Below, piece after piece: positions 46,518-54,997 of a DNA stretch of 64,000 nucleotides. Position numbers and translations under genes: made by a program. This DNA is from Butyrivibrio sp. MB2005. GTDB taxonomy: Bacteria > Bacillota > Clostridia > Lachnospirales > Lachnospiraceae. The notes beneath the pieces are model-generated. The model searched no databases, was not told the DNA's origin, and saw only the letters and a list, made by a program, of their open reading frames with translations. The stretch spans positions 1 to 64,000 of the forward strand of contig NZ_AUJP01000008.1 of assembly GCF_000424285.1 (NCBI RefSeq), read 5' to 3'. Within the stretch, counting starts at the first letter, position 1. Every line of letters starts with the position of its first letter.

Positions 46518-48041
46518 ATGCGTAAGAAAAACATACTTTTAAAAACCGCAGCACTGGCTATGGCTGCAGCATTTACAGTCGTTACTCCGATAACGGCGCA
46601 GGCATCTGCGGAATATGGATATTCATACAATTACGATTACTGGGGCGATGTTCAGGAAAGCCCGGATCTGTACAACGTATGTAAGGTATTCACATCTTCA
46701 GACTTAGGACTTGATGTGAAATTAAAGAATCCTCAGGGAATGTACGTACATGGTGATAGCATTTTCATCTGTGACAGTGGTAATAACAGAATTCTTGAGC
46801 TGAAAAGATCTTCCGCTGAGAGCCTTGAATATGTAAGAACAATAGATTCTTTTAATGGCGGCGAAGGAGAGGCAACTCTTAATAACCCTACTGATATAGC
46901 AATATCAGAGGATGGAGATATTTTCATAGCAGATCAGGGTAATGCAAGAGTTTTAAAGCTTGATAAAGATTTGAATTATCTTATGAAGTTTGAAAAGCCC
47001 GATGATAAGACTCTTGATCCCAAGCTGGTTTTCCAGCCCAGCAAGCTGGCGATCGATACAGCTGAGCGTGTTTACTGTATAGCAGTTGGAATCAACAAAG
47101 GTCTTGTCAAATATGAAAACGACGGAACCTTCTCAGGATTTGTAGGAGCAACACCTGTTACCTATGATTGGACAGATTATATATGGAAGAAGTTCGCATC
47201 TCAGGAGCAGAGAGCCAAGATGGTATCATTCGTTCCTACAGAGTATGACAACATCTTCATGGATTATGAAGGCTTCATATATGCCTGCACCGGTGCAGTT
47301 AAAGCTGATGACCTTAGAAACGGATCAGCTGATGCAGTCAGAAAGCTGAATCTTATGGGTAATAACATCCTGGTTCAGAACGGTGACTGGAACGCATACG
47401 GTGATCTTTACTTTGGATCAGGCGGTGGTTACGAAGGACCTTCATATTTCACAGATATCACTGTGATGGACAACGACATCTATGCATGTCTTGATAAAAA
47501 CAGAGGTCGTGTATTTGGATATGACGATCAGGGTCACATGGTATTCGCCTTTGGCGGAAACGGTAACATGGATGGTTACTTCAGACAGCCCTCAGCAATA
47601 GAAAGATATGGTCATGAGCTTTATGTACTGGATTCACTTGATTGTTCAATAACAGCTTTTGTGCCTACAGAGTTTGGTAATCTCGTTTATGATGCCATCG
47701 AACAGTTCGACCAGGGTAATTACGAAGCATCCGGTGCTTCCTGGGAGAACGTAATGAAACAGAATGGTAACTACGATCTCGCTTATATCGGTATAGGAAG
47801 AGCACTTCTTCGCCAGAAAAGATATAAGGAGGCGATGGACTATTTCGAGCTCAAGTATGACGCAGAGAACTACTCCAAGGCATACAAACAGTACCGTAAA
47901 GAGTGGGTTGAGGATCACATAGTAATAATTGTTATAGTGATCCTGGCACTTTTCCTTATCCCTCTTTCAATTGGAAGGGTAAAGAGAATACGCCACGAAA
48001 TAGACACAGCAGACATTTTCGTAGCAGGCAGAAACAGGTGA
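46518..48041 (+). CDS. Secreted NHL-repeat/TPR protein with C-terminal membrane anchor
   Basis: A 507-residue protein. Residues 1-30 are a signal peptide (cleavage near AQASA). About 65-375 hold NHL-type propeller repeats: LKNPQGMYVHGDSIFICDSGNNRILEL, NNPTDIAISEDGDIFIADQGNARVLKL and RQPSAIERYGHELYVLDS. About 385-450 are TPR-like helices (IGRALLRQKRYKEAMDYF). A TM helix at about 468-488 is followed by a basic cytoplasmic tail. The propeller would face outside, between two importers. No catalytic motif is seen; a scaffold or glycan-sensing role is inferred. Confidence 0.85.
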   Translation: MRKKNILLKTAALAMAAAFTVVTPITAQASAEYGYSYNYDYWGDVQESPDLYNVCKVFTSSDLGLDVKLKNPQGMYVHGDSIFICDSGNNRILELKRSSAESLEYVRTIDSFNGGEGEATLNNPTDIAISEDGDIFIADQGNARVLKLDKDLNYLMKFEKPDDKTLDPKLVFQPSKLAIDTAERVYCIAVGINKGLVKYENDGTFSGFVGATPVTYDWTDYIWKKFASQEQRAKMVSFVPTEYDNIFMDYEGFIYACTGAVKADDLRNGSADAVRKLNLMGNNILVQNGDWNAYGDLYFGSGGGYEGPSYFTDITVMDNDIYACLDKNRGRVFGYDDQGHMVFAFGGNGNMDGYFRQPSAIERYGHELYVLDSLDCSITAFVPTEFGNLVYDAIEQFDQGNYEASGASWENVMKQNGNYDLAYIGIGRALLRQKRYKEAMDYFELKYDAENYSKAYKQYRKEWVEDHIVIIVIVILALFLIPLSIGRVKRIRHEIDTADIFVAGRNR

Positions 48042-48045
48042 GGAT

Positions 48046-48705
48046 ATGATTGCAAAATTAAAACAGTTTAATACACCGAAAGAAAAATATATAGACTCCC
48101 TTAAGTTTGCATTGTATTGCATCTCACATCCCCTTGACGGATTCTGGGATCTCACCCATGAGGGCAGAGGAACTTATGCGGCAGCAAATACTATTTTGTT
48201 CCTGACATTACTTATAAGAATACTGAAGCTCAGATATACAAGCTTTATATTCGTACAGGTTTACTGGGAAGAGCTGAACATCTTCTTATACCTGGCCAGT
48301 GTTCTTTTTCCGCTGGCACTTTGGGTAGTAGGTAACTGGGGACTGACAACACTTTTTGATGGAAAAGGAAGACTGGGACAGGTATATATGGCAACCTGTT
48401 ATGCGCTTACTCCCTATCCGTTAGTACAGTTCCCGCTGATGATATTCAGTAACTTTGTAACAGTAGATGAAGCTGAGTTTTACAGCACATTAAGTGCTCT
48501 GACACTGGTTTATGCGGCGATTCTGGTTGTGGTAGCCATGGGGCAGATCCATGAGTATTCAGCTAAAAAGAACCTGCTGTTTACAGTAGCAACACTGTTC
48601 TCAATGCTGGTAATGATCTTTATACTTATGATCTTCTTTAGCATGATTTCGCAGGGTGTGTCATACTTCATATCCATTGCGAAAGAATTGATGTTCCGAA
48701 TATAG
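48046..48705 (+). CDS. YIP1-family membrane protein
   Basis: A 219-residue integral membrane protein with about five TM helices and a YIP1-like layout (ISHPLDGFWDLTHEGRG at the N terminus, then hydrophobic segments with ALTPYPLVQFPL). Bacterial YIP1 proteins have no known function. It starts four bases after the NHL gene, so the two are tightly coupled, and it precedes the DUF5696 gene. It is probably a membrane partner of one or both neighbours. GAGGAT precedes the ATG. Confidence 0.85.
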   Translation: MIAKLKQFNTPKEKYIDSLKFALYCISHPLDGFWDLTHEGRGTYAAANTILFLTLLIRILKLRYTSFIFVQVYWEELNIFLYLASVLFPLALWVVGNWGLTTLFDGKGRLGQVYMATCYALTPYPLVQFPLMIFSNFVTVDEAEFYSTLSALTLVYAAILVVVAMGQIHEYSAKKNLLFTVATLFSMLVMIFILMIFFSMISQGVSYFISIAKELMFRI

Positions 48706-48726
48706 GAGTAACAAGAGGTGACGAAC

Positions 48727-51306
48727 TTGAAAAAGAACAATTTAGCCAAAAAAATAGGGAAAGCGGTTTTATCACAGCTTCCTAAAATAATACTTCTTCT
48801 GATCATCCTCACAGGTGTGTTCGTAGTTATCAACTACAAAGCACCGGCAGAACATGAGGAAGCGATTGCTCCTTACGCATATACCGGCGAGCAGGAACAG
48901 ACAGTAATAGAGAATGATGAACTTAAGCTGGTAATGGATAACGCTACAACAGAGTTCTCCATTGAAGTTAAGGATTCCGGTAAAGTGTGGTACTCAAATC
49001 CCAAGGACGCAGCAAGTGATCCTATAGCACTTACTGATGAAAAAGCTCTTCTCCAGTCACCACTGGTAATGAGCTACTCAATCACACAGGGTCTTGAGAC
49101 AACCTATAACTCATTCGGCTACAGTGCACAGAACGGAATTTATGAGATTGTTCCGGGAGATAATGAGATCCGGGTAAATTACTCAATGGGTACAGTTTCC
49201 AAGGAGTTCGCAATTCCTCCTGTAGCAACCAAGAAGGAATTCAAAAAGCTTCTTAAGAAGATGGACAAGAAGGATGCCGATCTGGTAAAGCAATACTACA
49301 AGAAATATGACATCAATAAGCTTAGCAAGAAAGACAATAAAGACGAGCTGATCGCAAATTATCCCATCATCGAAGAGAGTGTAATCTATGTCCTCAGACA
49401 GAAGACTAAGGATGCAACCAAGCAGCAGATGGAGGAGCTTTTTGCTGCAGCAGGCTACACCTATGATGATTATATAGAAGACAAAGCACTTGATATGTCT
49501 TCAACCTCATCAGATAATCCGATCTTCAATGCAAGCATCATTTACAAGCTTGACGGAAAAGACCTTGTAGTTGAAATTCCTTATGAAGATCTTGCTTATG
49601 ATAAAGAAACACCTATTTATACGATAACACCTCTTCCGTATTTCGGAGCAGGCGGCCCTGAAGACGAAGGCTTTATCATGGTACCCGAGGGCGGCGGAGC
49701 AACAATAAACTTTAACAACGGTAAAACAGCACAGAGCAGTTACTATGCTAATGTATATGGCTGGGATAAGTGCTTAAAGAGAGATGCAGTTGTACATGAC
49801 ACAAGAGCTTACTACGGAGTGTACGGTGTATCTGAAGGAGAGGATTCCTTCATCTGTATTCTCGAGGATGGCAGATCCTATGCAGCAGTACAGGCTGATA
49901 TAGCAGGCAAAAACAACAGCTACAATTACGTAAATGCAATTTACAGCGTAAATCAGCGTGAAAAATACGATGTAGGTGATATCGCTAACAGTGATATTTA
50001 CGAATACATCCCTGAACTTCCAAATGAGACTCTCAGACAGAGATATTCCTTCATCGGTTCAGGAAGTTATGTGGACATGGCAAAGGATTACGGCAGCTAT
50101 TTACAGAATGAGTATTCAGGATATCTGGATATGCTTGATGAAGAGAGCACACCTGTTGCCATCGAGATAGTCGGAGCCATCGACAAGATCAAGCAGATTG
50201 TTGGTATTCCGGTATCAAGACCTCTTAAGCTTACAAGCTTCGATGAAGCTGCAGATATAGTTACACAGCTCAGTGACAGCGGCGTTACCAACATGGATGT
50301 CAAGCTCACAGGCTGGTGTAACGGAGGCGTTAAGCAAAAGCTTCTTAAATCTATTAAGCCCATCGGTGCACTTGGTGGAAAGAGCGACCTTAAAAGCTTC
50401 ATAAGCACAGCTGAGTCAAAGGGCGCAACAGTTTACTTAAACGGAATTACACAGTATGCATATGACAGTAACATATTCGACGGATTCTTCTCATTCCGCG
50501 ATGCGGCCAAGCTCATCAGTAAAGAGAGAGCACAGCTTCATGAGTACAGTCATATCACATATGCAGAGAGAGAAAACTCAAACAATACATACTATCTGCT
50601 TCACACAGAGCTGGCTGACAGCCTTGTGAGCAATCTTGCAAAAACAGCTGATAAGTATGCAGCAGGCGCTTCCTTCCAGGATCTGGGCATGGATCTTTCA
50701 TCAGACTTCTACAGGAAGAACACTTACAGCAGACAGGCGGTTCTTAACCTCCAGACAGAGAGGCTTAAGAGCATTGCCGATGCAGGAACACCTATCATGG
50801 TAAACATGGGTAATGATTACGCAGTTCCCTATGCAAGCATGATAACAGGCATGGATTTAAGAGGTAGTGAGTACACAATCCTCGATGAGTGCATTCCTTT
50901 CTTCCAGCTTGCAGTACATGGAAGAACAAACTACACAGGAAAAGCAATCAATATCTGCGGAAACGAAGAGAACGAGGTTCTCTACAGCGCAGAGTATGGC
51001 GCAGGTCTTAATTTTACATTCATGGAAGAGACATCATTTGCAACACAGAAGACCTTATACACAGATTACTACGGAGCAACCTTTGATGCATGGAAGGACA
51101 AGATGCTCGAGATCTACACAAGATACAACAACGAACTCGGACATACCTTCAATCAGGAAATGGTAGACCACAAGAATCTGAGCGCAGACGTCTCCCGTAC
51201 CGAATATGCCGATGGAACAGCGGTTTATGTAAACTACGGTTACAGCGAATTTGTAACTGAGGATGGAGTAAAGGTTCCGGCAAGGGATTATATGGTAACT
51301 AGGTGA
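48727..51306 (+). CDS. DUF5696-type protein, membrane-anchored, possible glycoside hydrolase
   Basis: An 859-residue protein. One TM anchor lies at about residues 16-35. The next 400 residues are beta-rich, like a GH N-terminal sandwich (FIMVPEGGGATINFNNG). The later half reads like a TIM barrel (VTNMDVKLTGWCNGG, ATVYLNGITQYAYDSN, GASFQDLGMDLSSDF) and ends in a beta domain with YADGTAVYVNYG. Acidic residues in MDVKLTGW and FQDLGMDL sit where barrel hydrolases place catalysts, but no GH family is recognised with certainty. TTG at 48727 is preceded by AGAGGTGA at ideal spacing; GTG at 48718 is the alternative start. Probably acts on the outer face. Confidence 0.8.
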   Translation: MKKNNLAKKIGKAVLSQLPKIILLLIILTGVFVVINYKAPAEHEEAIAPYAYTGEQEQTVIENDELKLVMDNATTEFSIEVKDSGKVWYSNPKDAASDPIALTDEKALLQSPLVMSYSITQGLETTYNSFGYSAQNGIYEIVPGDNEIRVNYSMGTVSKEFAIPPVATKKEFKKLLKKMDKKDADLVKQYYKKYDINKLSKKDNKDELIANYPIIEESVIYVLRQKTKDATKQQMEELFAAAGYTYDDYIEDKALDMSSTSSDNPIFNASIIYKLDGKDLVVEIPYEDLAYDKETPIYTITPLPYFGAGGPEDEGFIMVPEGGGATINFNNGKTAQSSYYANVYGWDKCLKRDAVVHDTRAYYGVYGVSEGEDSFICILEDGRSYAAVQADIAGKNNSYNYVNAIYSVNQREKYDVGDIANSDIYEYIPELPNETLRQRYSFIGSGSYVDMAKDYGSYLQNEYSGYLDMLDEESTPVAIEIVGAIDKIKQIVGIPVSRPLKLTSFDEAADIVTQLSDSGVTNMDVKLTGWCNGGVKQKLLKSIKPIGALGGKSDLKSFISTAESKGATVYLNGITQYAYDSNIFDGFFSFRDAAKLISKERAQLHEYSHITYAERENSNNTYYLLHTELADSLVSNLAKTADKYAAGASFQDLGMDLSSDFYRKNTYSRQAVLNLQTERLKSIADAGTPIMVNMGNDYAVPYASMITGMDLRGSEYTILDECIPFFQLAVHGRTNYTGKAINICGNEENEVLYSAEYGAGLNFTFMEETSFATQKTLYTDYYGATFDAWKDKMLEIYTRYNNELGHTFNQEMVDHKNLSADVSRTEYADGTAVYVNYGYSEFVTEDGVKVPARDYMVTR

Positions 51307-51322
51307 GAAAGGATAAATAGTA

Positions 51323-52231
51323 ATGAGTAAGCAGAAAAACAAACTGGCCGGATTACAGAAAAGAAAAGCCATATCAGGATATCTTTTCATATCCCCGTTC
51401 ATAATCGGTTTCCTGGTATTCCTTGTTAAACCGCTTTTTGAGTCATTGTATATGAGTTTTTGTAATGTGGATCTTTCAGCAGGTAAGATTACGAAAACTC
51501 TGGCAGGATTAGAAAACTTCAAGTTCGCATTCAGAGTTGACCCTGAATATACAAGACTCCTTGTGGAAGAGCTTTCAAGAATGATGGTTTATTCACTGGC
51601 TATAATCGTGTTCAGCTTTTTCGTGGCACTGATCCTTAACCAGAAATTCAAGGGAAGAGCTCTTGTAAGAGCAATATTCTTCCTTCCGGTTATTCTTTCA
51701 TCCGGTGTTATTATCGGTCTTGAATCAAATAACCAGCTCATGGCATCCCTGGCTCAGACAATTGAGCAGACAACAGAGGGTGTCAGCGTGACAGCAGCTC
51801 TTGAGGATATATTGAGAACAGCAGGCGTCGGTGTAAGAGCATACGAGCAGGTATTCGAGGTTATCGACAATATCTATGATGTAGCCCTTGCATCAGGTAT
51901 CCAGATCATCATTTTCCTCTCAGGACTTCAGACCATCTCATCAAGCATGTATGAAGCCGCTGATATCGAGGGATGTACTAAATGGGAAAGCCTCTGGAAG
52001 ATCACATTCCCTATGATAAGCTCACTTTTCCTTGTTAACTGGATTTACACAGTAGTCGATTTCTGTATGAGATCTGATAACCAGGTTATCGAGAAGATTC
52101 AGAAGGTTATGATCGATCAGCAGCAGTACGGAAATGCTTCAGCAATGTCTTGGATTTACTTTGTGCTTGTCCTTGCGTTTGTTGGAATTACATCATATTT
52201 CATTTCAAAGAGGGTTTACTATTATGACTAA
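51323..52231 (+). CDS. Carbohydrate ABC transporter permease, importer 2
   Basis: A 302-residue permease with about six TM helices, starting AISGYLFISPFIIGFLVFLV, and an EAA loop MYEAADIEGCTKWESLW. An extra loop of about 50 residues (SNNQLMASLAQTIEQTTE onward) lies outside or within the membrane domain, longer than in MalF-type permeases of the same size. It overlaps the next permease gene by eight bases. GAAAGGA precedes the ATG. Confidence 0.92.
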   Translation: MSKQKNKLAGLQKRKAISGYLFISPFIIGFLVFLVKPLFESLYMSFCNVDLSAGKITKTLAGLENFKFAFRVDPEYTRLLVEELSRMMVYSLAIIVFSFFVALILNQKFKGRALVRAIFFLPVILSSGVIIGLESNNQLMASLAQTIEQTTEGVSVTAALEDILRTAGVGVRAYEQVFEVIDNIYDVALASGIQIIIFLSGLQTISSSMYEAADIEGCTKWESLWKITFPMISSLFLVNWIYTVVDFCMRSDNQVIEKIQKVMIDQQQYGNASAMSWIYFVLVLAFVGITSYFISKRVYYYD

Positions 52232-53234
52232 TTCAGAAGCTATGGCAAGCTATAAAAAGATGGGATTCTGGGAGAGAAACAAGCTCTCAGGAGGATACCT
52301 TCTTAAAAAGGTAATCGGTGAGAAAGCTGTAAGTATCATAAGATTCATTCTTTTATTCGGAATGTGCTTTATGATCATTCAGCCCATACTCAATAAAATC
52401 TCTGTAAGCTTTATGACAGAGCAGGATCTGTATAACCCCGTTGTAATCTCAATACCCGAGCATTTCACAACAGCCAATTACAGACTTGCTGCAGAGCTTA
52501 TAAGCTTAAAAGAAGCGGTACTCAATTCATTTTTGATCTCACTTACCATTGCGGCACTACAGATTGCAGTGTGCACACTGGTTGGTTACGGATTTGCAAG
52601 ATTTGAGTTCCCCGGTAAGAAGTTCTGGTTTGCGATGGTCCTTTTGGTAATTCTTATTCCGCCGCAGACAATTGCCAGCTCACTTCACCTTCACTTCAGA
52701 TACTTTGATGTTCTTGGTATTTTCAAGTTGATAACCGGAGAGACGCTGAACCTTCGTGGATCAAAGTTACCTTATTACCTGATGAGTGCCGGATGTATGG
52801 GACTAAAGAACGGATTGTATATTTACATGATCCGTCAGTATTTCAGAAATATTCCCGGCGACCTGGAAGAGGCGGCTTATGTTGATGGTTGCGGAACACT
52901 TAAGACCTTCTTCACAATCATGCTTCCTCAGGCAAGACCTATTATTACTTCCTGCTTCCTTTTCGCATTTGTATGGCAGTGGACAGACGGATTCTATTCC
53001 AGAATGTTCCTTGGAAACACAAAGCTTGTAAGTACAGGACTTTCAAGAATCGTAGACAGCCTTGGAGCTTACATTCAGAGAATTAACGGAGTTAAGACCA
53101 CAATTTCTGTTGCATATTCGAACTGCATACTTGCAACAGGTACACTTATCATCATTGTACCCATTATTGTTATTTACCTCTTCGCACAAAGAGAGTTCGT
53201 TGAGAGTATTAGCAGTACCGGTATAAAGATGTAA
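52224..53234 (+). CDS. Carbohydrate ABC transporter permease, importer 2 partner
   Basis: A 336-residue permease with about six TM helices and the EAA loop LEEAAYVDGCGTLKTFF. The frame is open 90 bases upstream into the first permease gene, but the ATG at 52224, with AGAGGG upstream, starts a normal permease and overlaps the previous stop by eight bases. A hairpin after the stop precedes the binding-protein gene. Confidence 0.92.
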   Translation: MTNSEAMASYKKMGFWERNKLSGGYLLKKVIGEKAVSIIRFILLFGMCFMIIQPILNKISVSFMTEQDLYNPVVISIPEHFTTANYRLAAELISLKEAVLNSFLISLTIAALQIAVCTLVGYGFARFEFPGKKFWFAMVLLVILIPPQTIASSLHLHFRYFDVLGIFKLITGETLNLRGSKLPYYLMSAGCMGLKNGLYIYMIRQYFRNIPGDLEEAAYVDGCGTLKTFFTIMLPQARPIITSCFLFAFVWQWTDGFYSRMFLGNTKLVSTGLSRIVDSLGAYIQRINGVKTTISVAYSNCILATGTLIIIVPIIVIYLFAQREFVESISSTGIKM

Positions 53235-53247
53235 ATAAAGCAGTCAG

Positions 53248-53265
53248 CCGGAGCATTAGCTCCGG
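53248..53265 (+). other. Intercistronic stem-loop before the binding-lipoprotein gene
   Basis: CCGGAGC and GCTCCGG form a 7-bp stem with loop ATTA, between the permease and the lipoprotein gene. No U-tract follows. It may act as an mRNA-processing or stability element that raises lipoprotein output. Confidence 0.6.
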
Positions 53266-53317
53266 AGGATATAAAAGTTTCCTATGAGTAGGAGTATTTA
53301 AAAAGGAGGATTAGAGT

Positions 53318-54856
53318 ATGAAAAGATCTCTAACAACAAAGACAACCGCTGTTATCACAACAGCAGCCATGCTCATGAGTATGGCAGCATGCGGTGGCTC
53401 ATCAAACACTGAGGCACCTGCAACTGAAGCAGACCAGGCTGAAGCTACAGAGACAGAAGAAGTAGCTGAGGATGCTGCAGAGGAAGAAACAGAGGACACA
53501 GAGGAAGCAGCTGATGAAGAAGCTGACGAAGAAGAGGATGAGGAAGAGGAAGAAGTAGCTGATAGCGACTACGATCCTTATCAGGTTATCACAGATGCTG
53601 ATGGCAACCCCATCGACCTTGGTGGTATGGATATTATCATCCGTGACTGGTGGTCAGGTGACCCGACAGAACCTCAGAACGATTATGAGGAAGCTCTTCA
53701 GGAGTACAGAGATTGGATCCAGGAGACATACAACTTCACAATCAAGCCTCAGGCTATCTCCGATTGGGGTTCAACACCTACAGATTTCGTAGATTATGCT
53801 ACAACAGGTGATGACGGTAACAACTATCTCTGGACTCTTCGTGATGATCCGGCTATCACATCTGCTATGGCTAACGGTCTTATGTATGACCTTTCTACAC
53901 TTGACTGCCTTGATTTCTCTCAGGACAAGTTCCAGAGAAACAAGCTCCATGAGCAGTACTCAGATGGCGACAAGATCTACGCTATGTTCGCTGGATATTC
54001 AGAAGCTCGTACAGGTGTTTACTTCAACAAGAGACTCCTTACAGATGCAGGTATCGATCCTGAGACAATCTATGATATGCAGGCAGACGGAACATGGACA
54101 TGGGATGCTTTCGAGGATCTCCTTTCCAAGGTTCAGAGAGATACAGACAACGATGGTGTTATCGACGTTTACGGTCTTACACTTAACGAAGGTGTTATGA
54201 CAACTGAGGCAGTATTTGCTAATAACGGTGAGTTTATCGGCAAGGATGCTAACGGATTTACATATGAACTTGAGAACCCTAACACACTTGAAGCTCTTGA
54301 GTGGTGCGTAAAGATCTATGACAACTATGATATGCCCGATCCTGAAGGCGCTGAGTGGGATTACTACAAAGAAGCATTCATCAACGGACAGGCTGCATTC
54401 CTTGTAGAGGATGAGTATGCTGGATGCCCTGGCAACTTCCTTGAGGATATGCCTGATGAACTTGGATTCGTTATGTTCCCTAAGGGACCTAAGGCTTCTG
54501 ATTACATCAACGTTTGGACAAACAACCCGGTTTCAATCCCTGCTTGCTATGATGCTGATAAGGCTTGGAAGCTTGCATTCGCTTGGAACCTCTATACAAA
54601 CGCTCCTTCTGCTGAGTACCTTGATTACAACGGATATCTTTCAACAGCTAGAAATGGTATCTTCGACAGCAGAGCAGTTGATGAGACAATCACAATGATG
54701 ACAGAGAAGGGTTGCATCGCTTATCACGGCATGGTTCCTAACCTCAGCCTTGGTTCTGACTTCGTATGGAACATTGCTCCCGGCGCAGTAGTATCTGAGC
54801 AGGTTGAAGCAATCAGAGATACATGGAAGTCATATGTAGATGATGCAAACAAATAA
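53318..54856 (+). CDS. ABC solute-binding lipoprotein with long acidic linker, importer 2
   Basis: A 512-residue lipoprotein. The signal peptide ends at lipobox SMAAC (Cys about 25). Residues about 30-85 are almost entirely Glu, Asp, Ala and Thr, a stiff, highly charged linker. The binding domain begins with DLGGMDIIIRDWWSGDP and includes YAMFAGYSEARTGVYFNKRL and ATARNGIF-like signatures of family 1 sugar binders. It is the last gene of importer 2. AAAGGAGG precedes the ATG and a strong terminator follows. The ligand is probably a xylo-oligosaccharide. Confidence 0.93.
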   Translation: MKRSLTTKTTAVITTAAMLMSMAACGGSSNTEAPATEADQAEATETEEVAEDAAEEETEDTEEAADEEADEEEDEEEEEVADSDYDPYQVITDADGNPIDLGGMDIIIRDWWSGDPTEPQNDYEEALQEYRDWIQETYNFTIKPQAISDWGSTPTDFVDYATTGDDGNNYLWTLRDDPAITSAMANGLMYDLSTLDCLDFSQDKFQRNKLHEQYSDGDKIYAMFAGYSEARTGVYFNKRLLTDAGIDPETIYDMQADGTWTWDAFEDLLSKVQRDTDNDGVIDVYGLTLNEGVMTTEAVFANNGEFIGKDANGFTYELENPNTLEALEWCVKIYDNYDMPDPEGAEWDYYKEAFINGQAAFLVEDEYAGCPGNFLEDMPDELGFVMFPKGPKASDYINVWTNNPVSIPACYDADKAWKLAFAWNLYTNAPSAEYLDYNGYLSTARNGIFDSRAVDETITMMTEKGCIAYHGMVPNLSLGSDFVWNIAPGAVVSEQVEAIRDTWKSYVDDANK

Positions 54857-54889
54857 TTAACATTTAACAGAAACTGTTAATGTAGATTT

Positions 54890-54926
54890 GGGCGGTGTCT
54901 GTAAAGACATCGCCCTAGTTGTTTTT
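54890..54926 (+). terminator. Rho-independent terminator of the xylan import locus
   Basis: GGGCGGTGTCT pairs with AGACATCGCCC (one G-U) around GTAA, followed by a T-rich run ending TTTTT. Confidence 0.88.
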
Positions 54927-54997
54927 AATAGCAGATAATGACAGTACTTCGCATAGGAAGTGCTTTTTAGACAAAACGGAATTGAAGGAATTTGATT

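Noticed and set aside
53390..53570. The GAA/GAG-rich stretch as a non-coding microsatellite.
   Set aside because: It is in frame inside the lipoprotein gene and encodes its acidic linker, with normal coding sequence on both sides.
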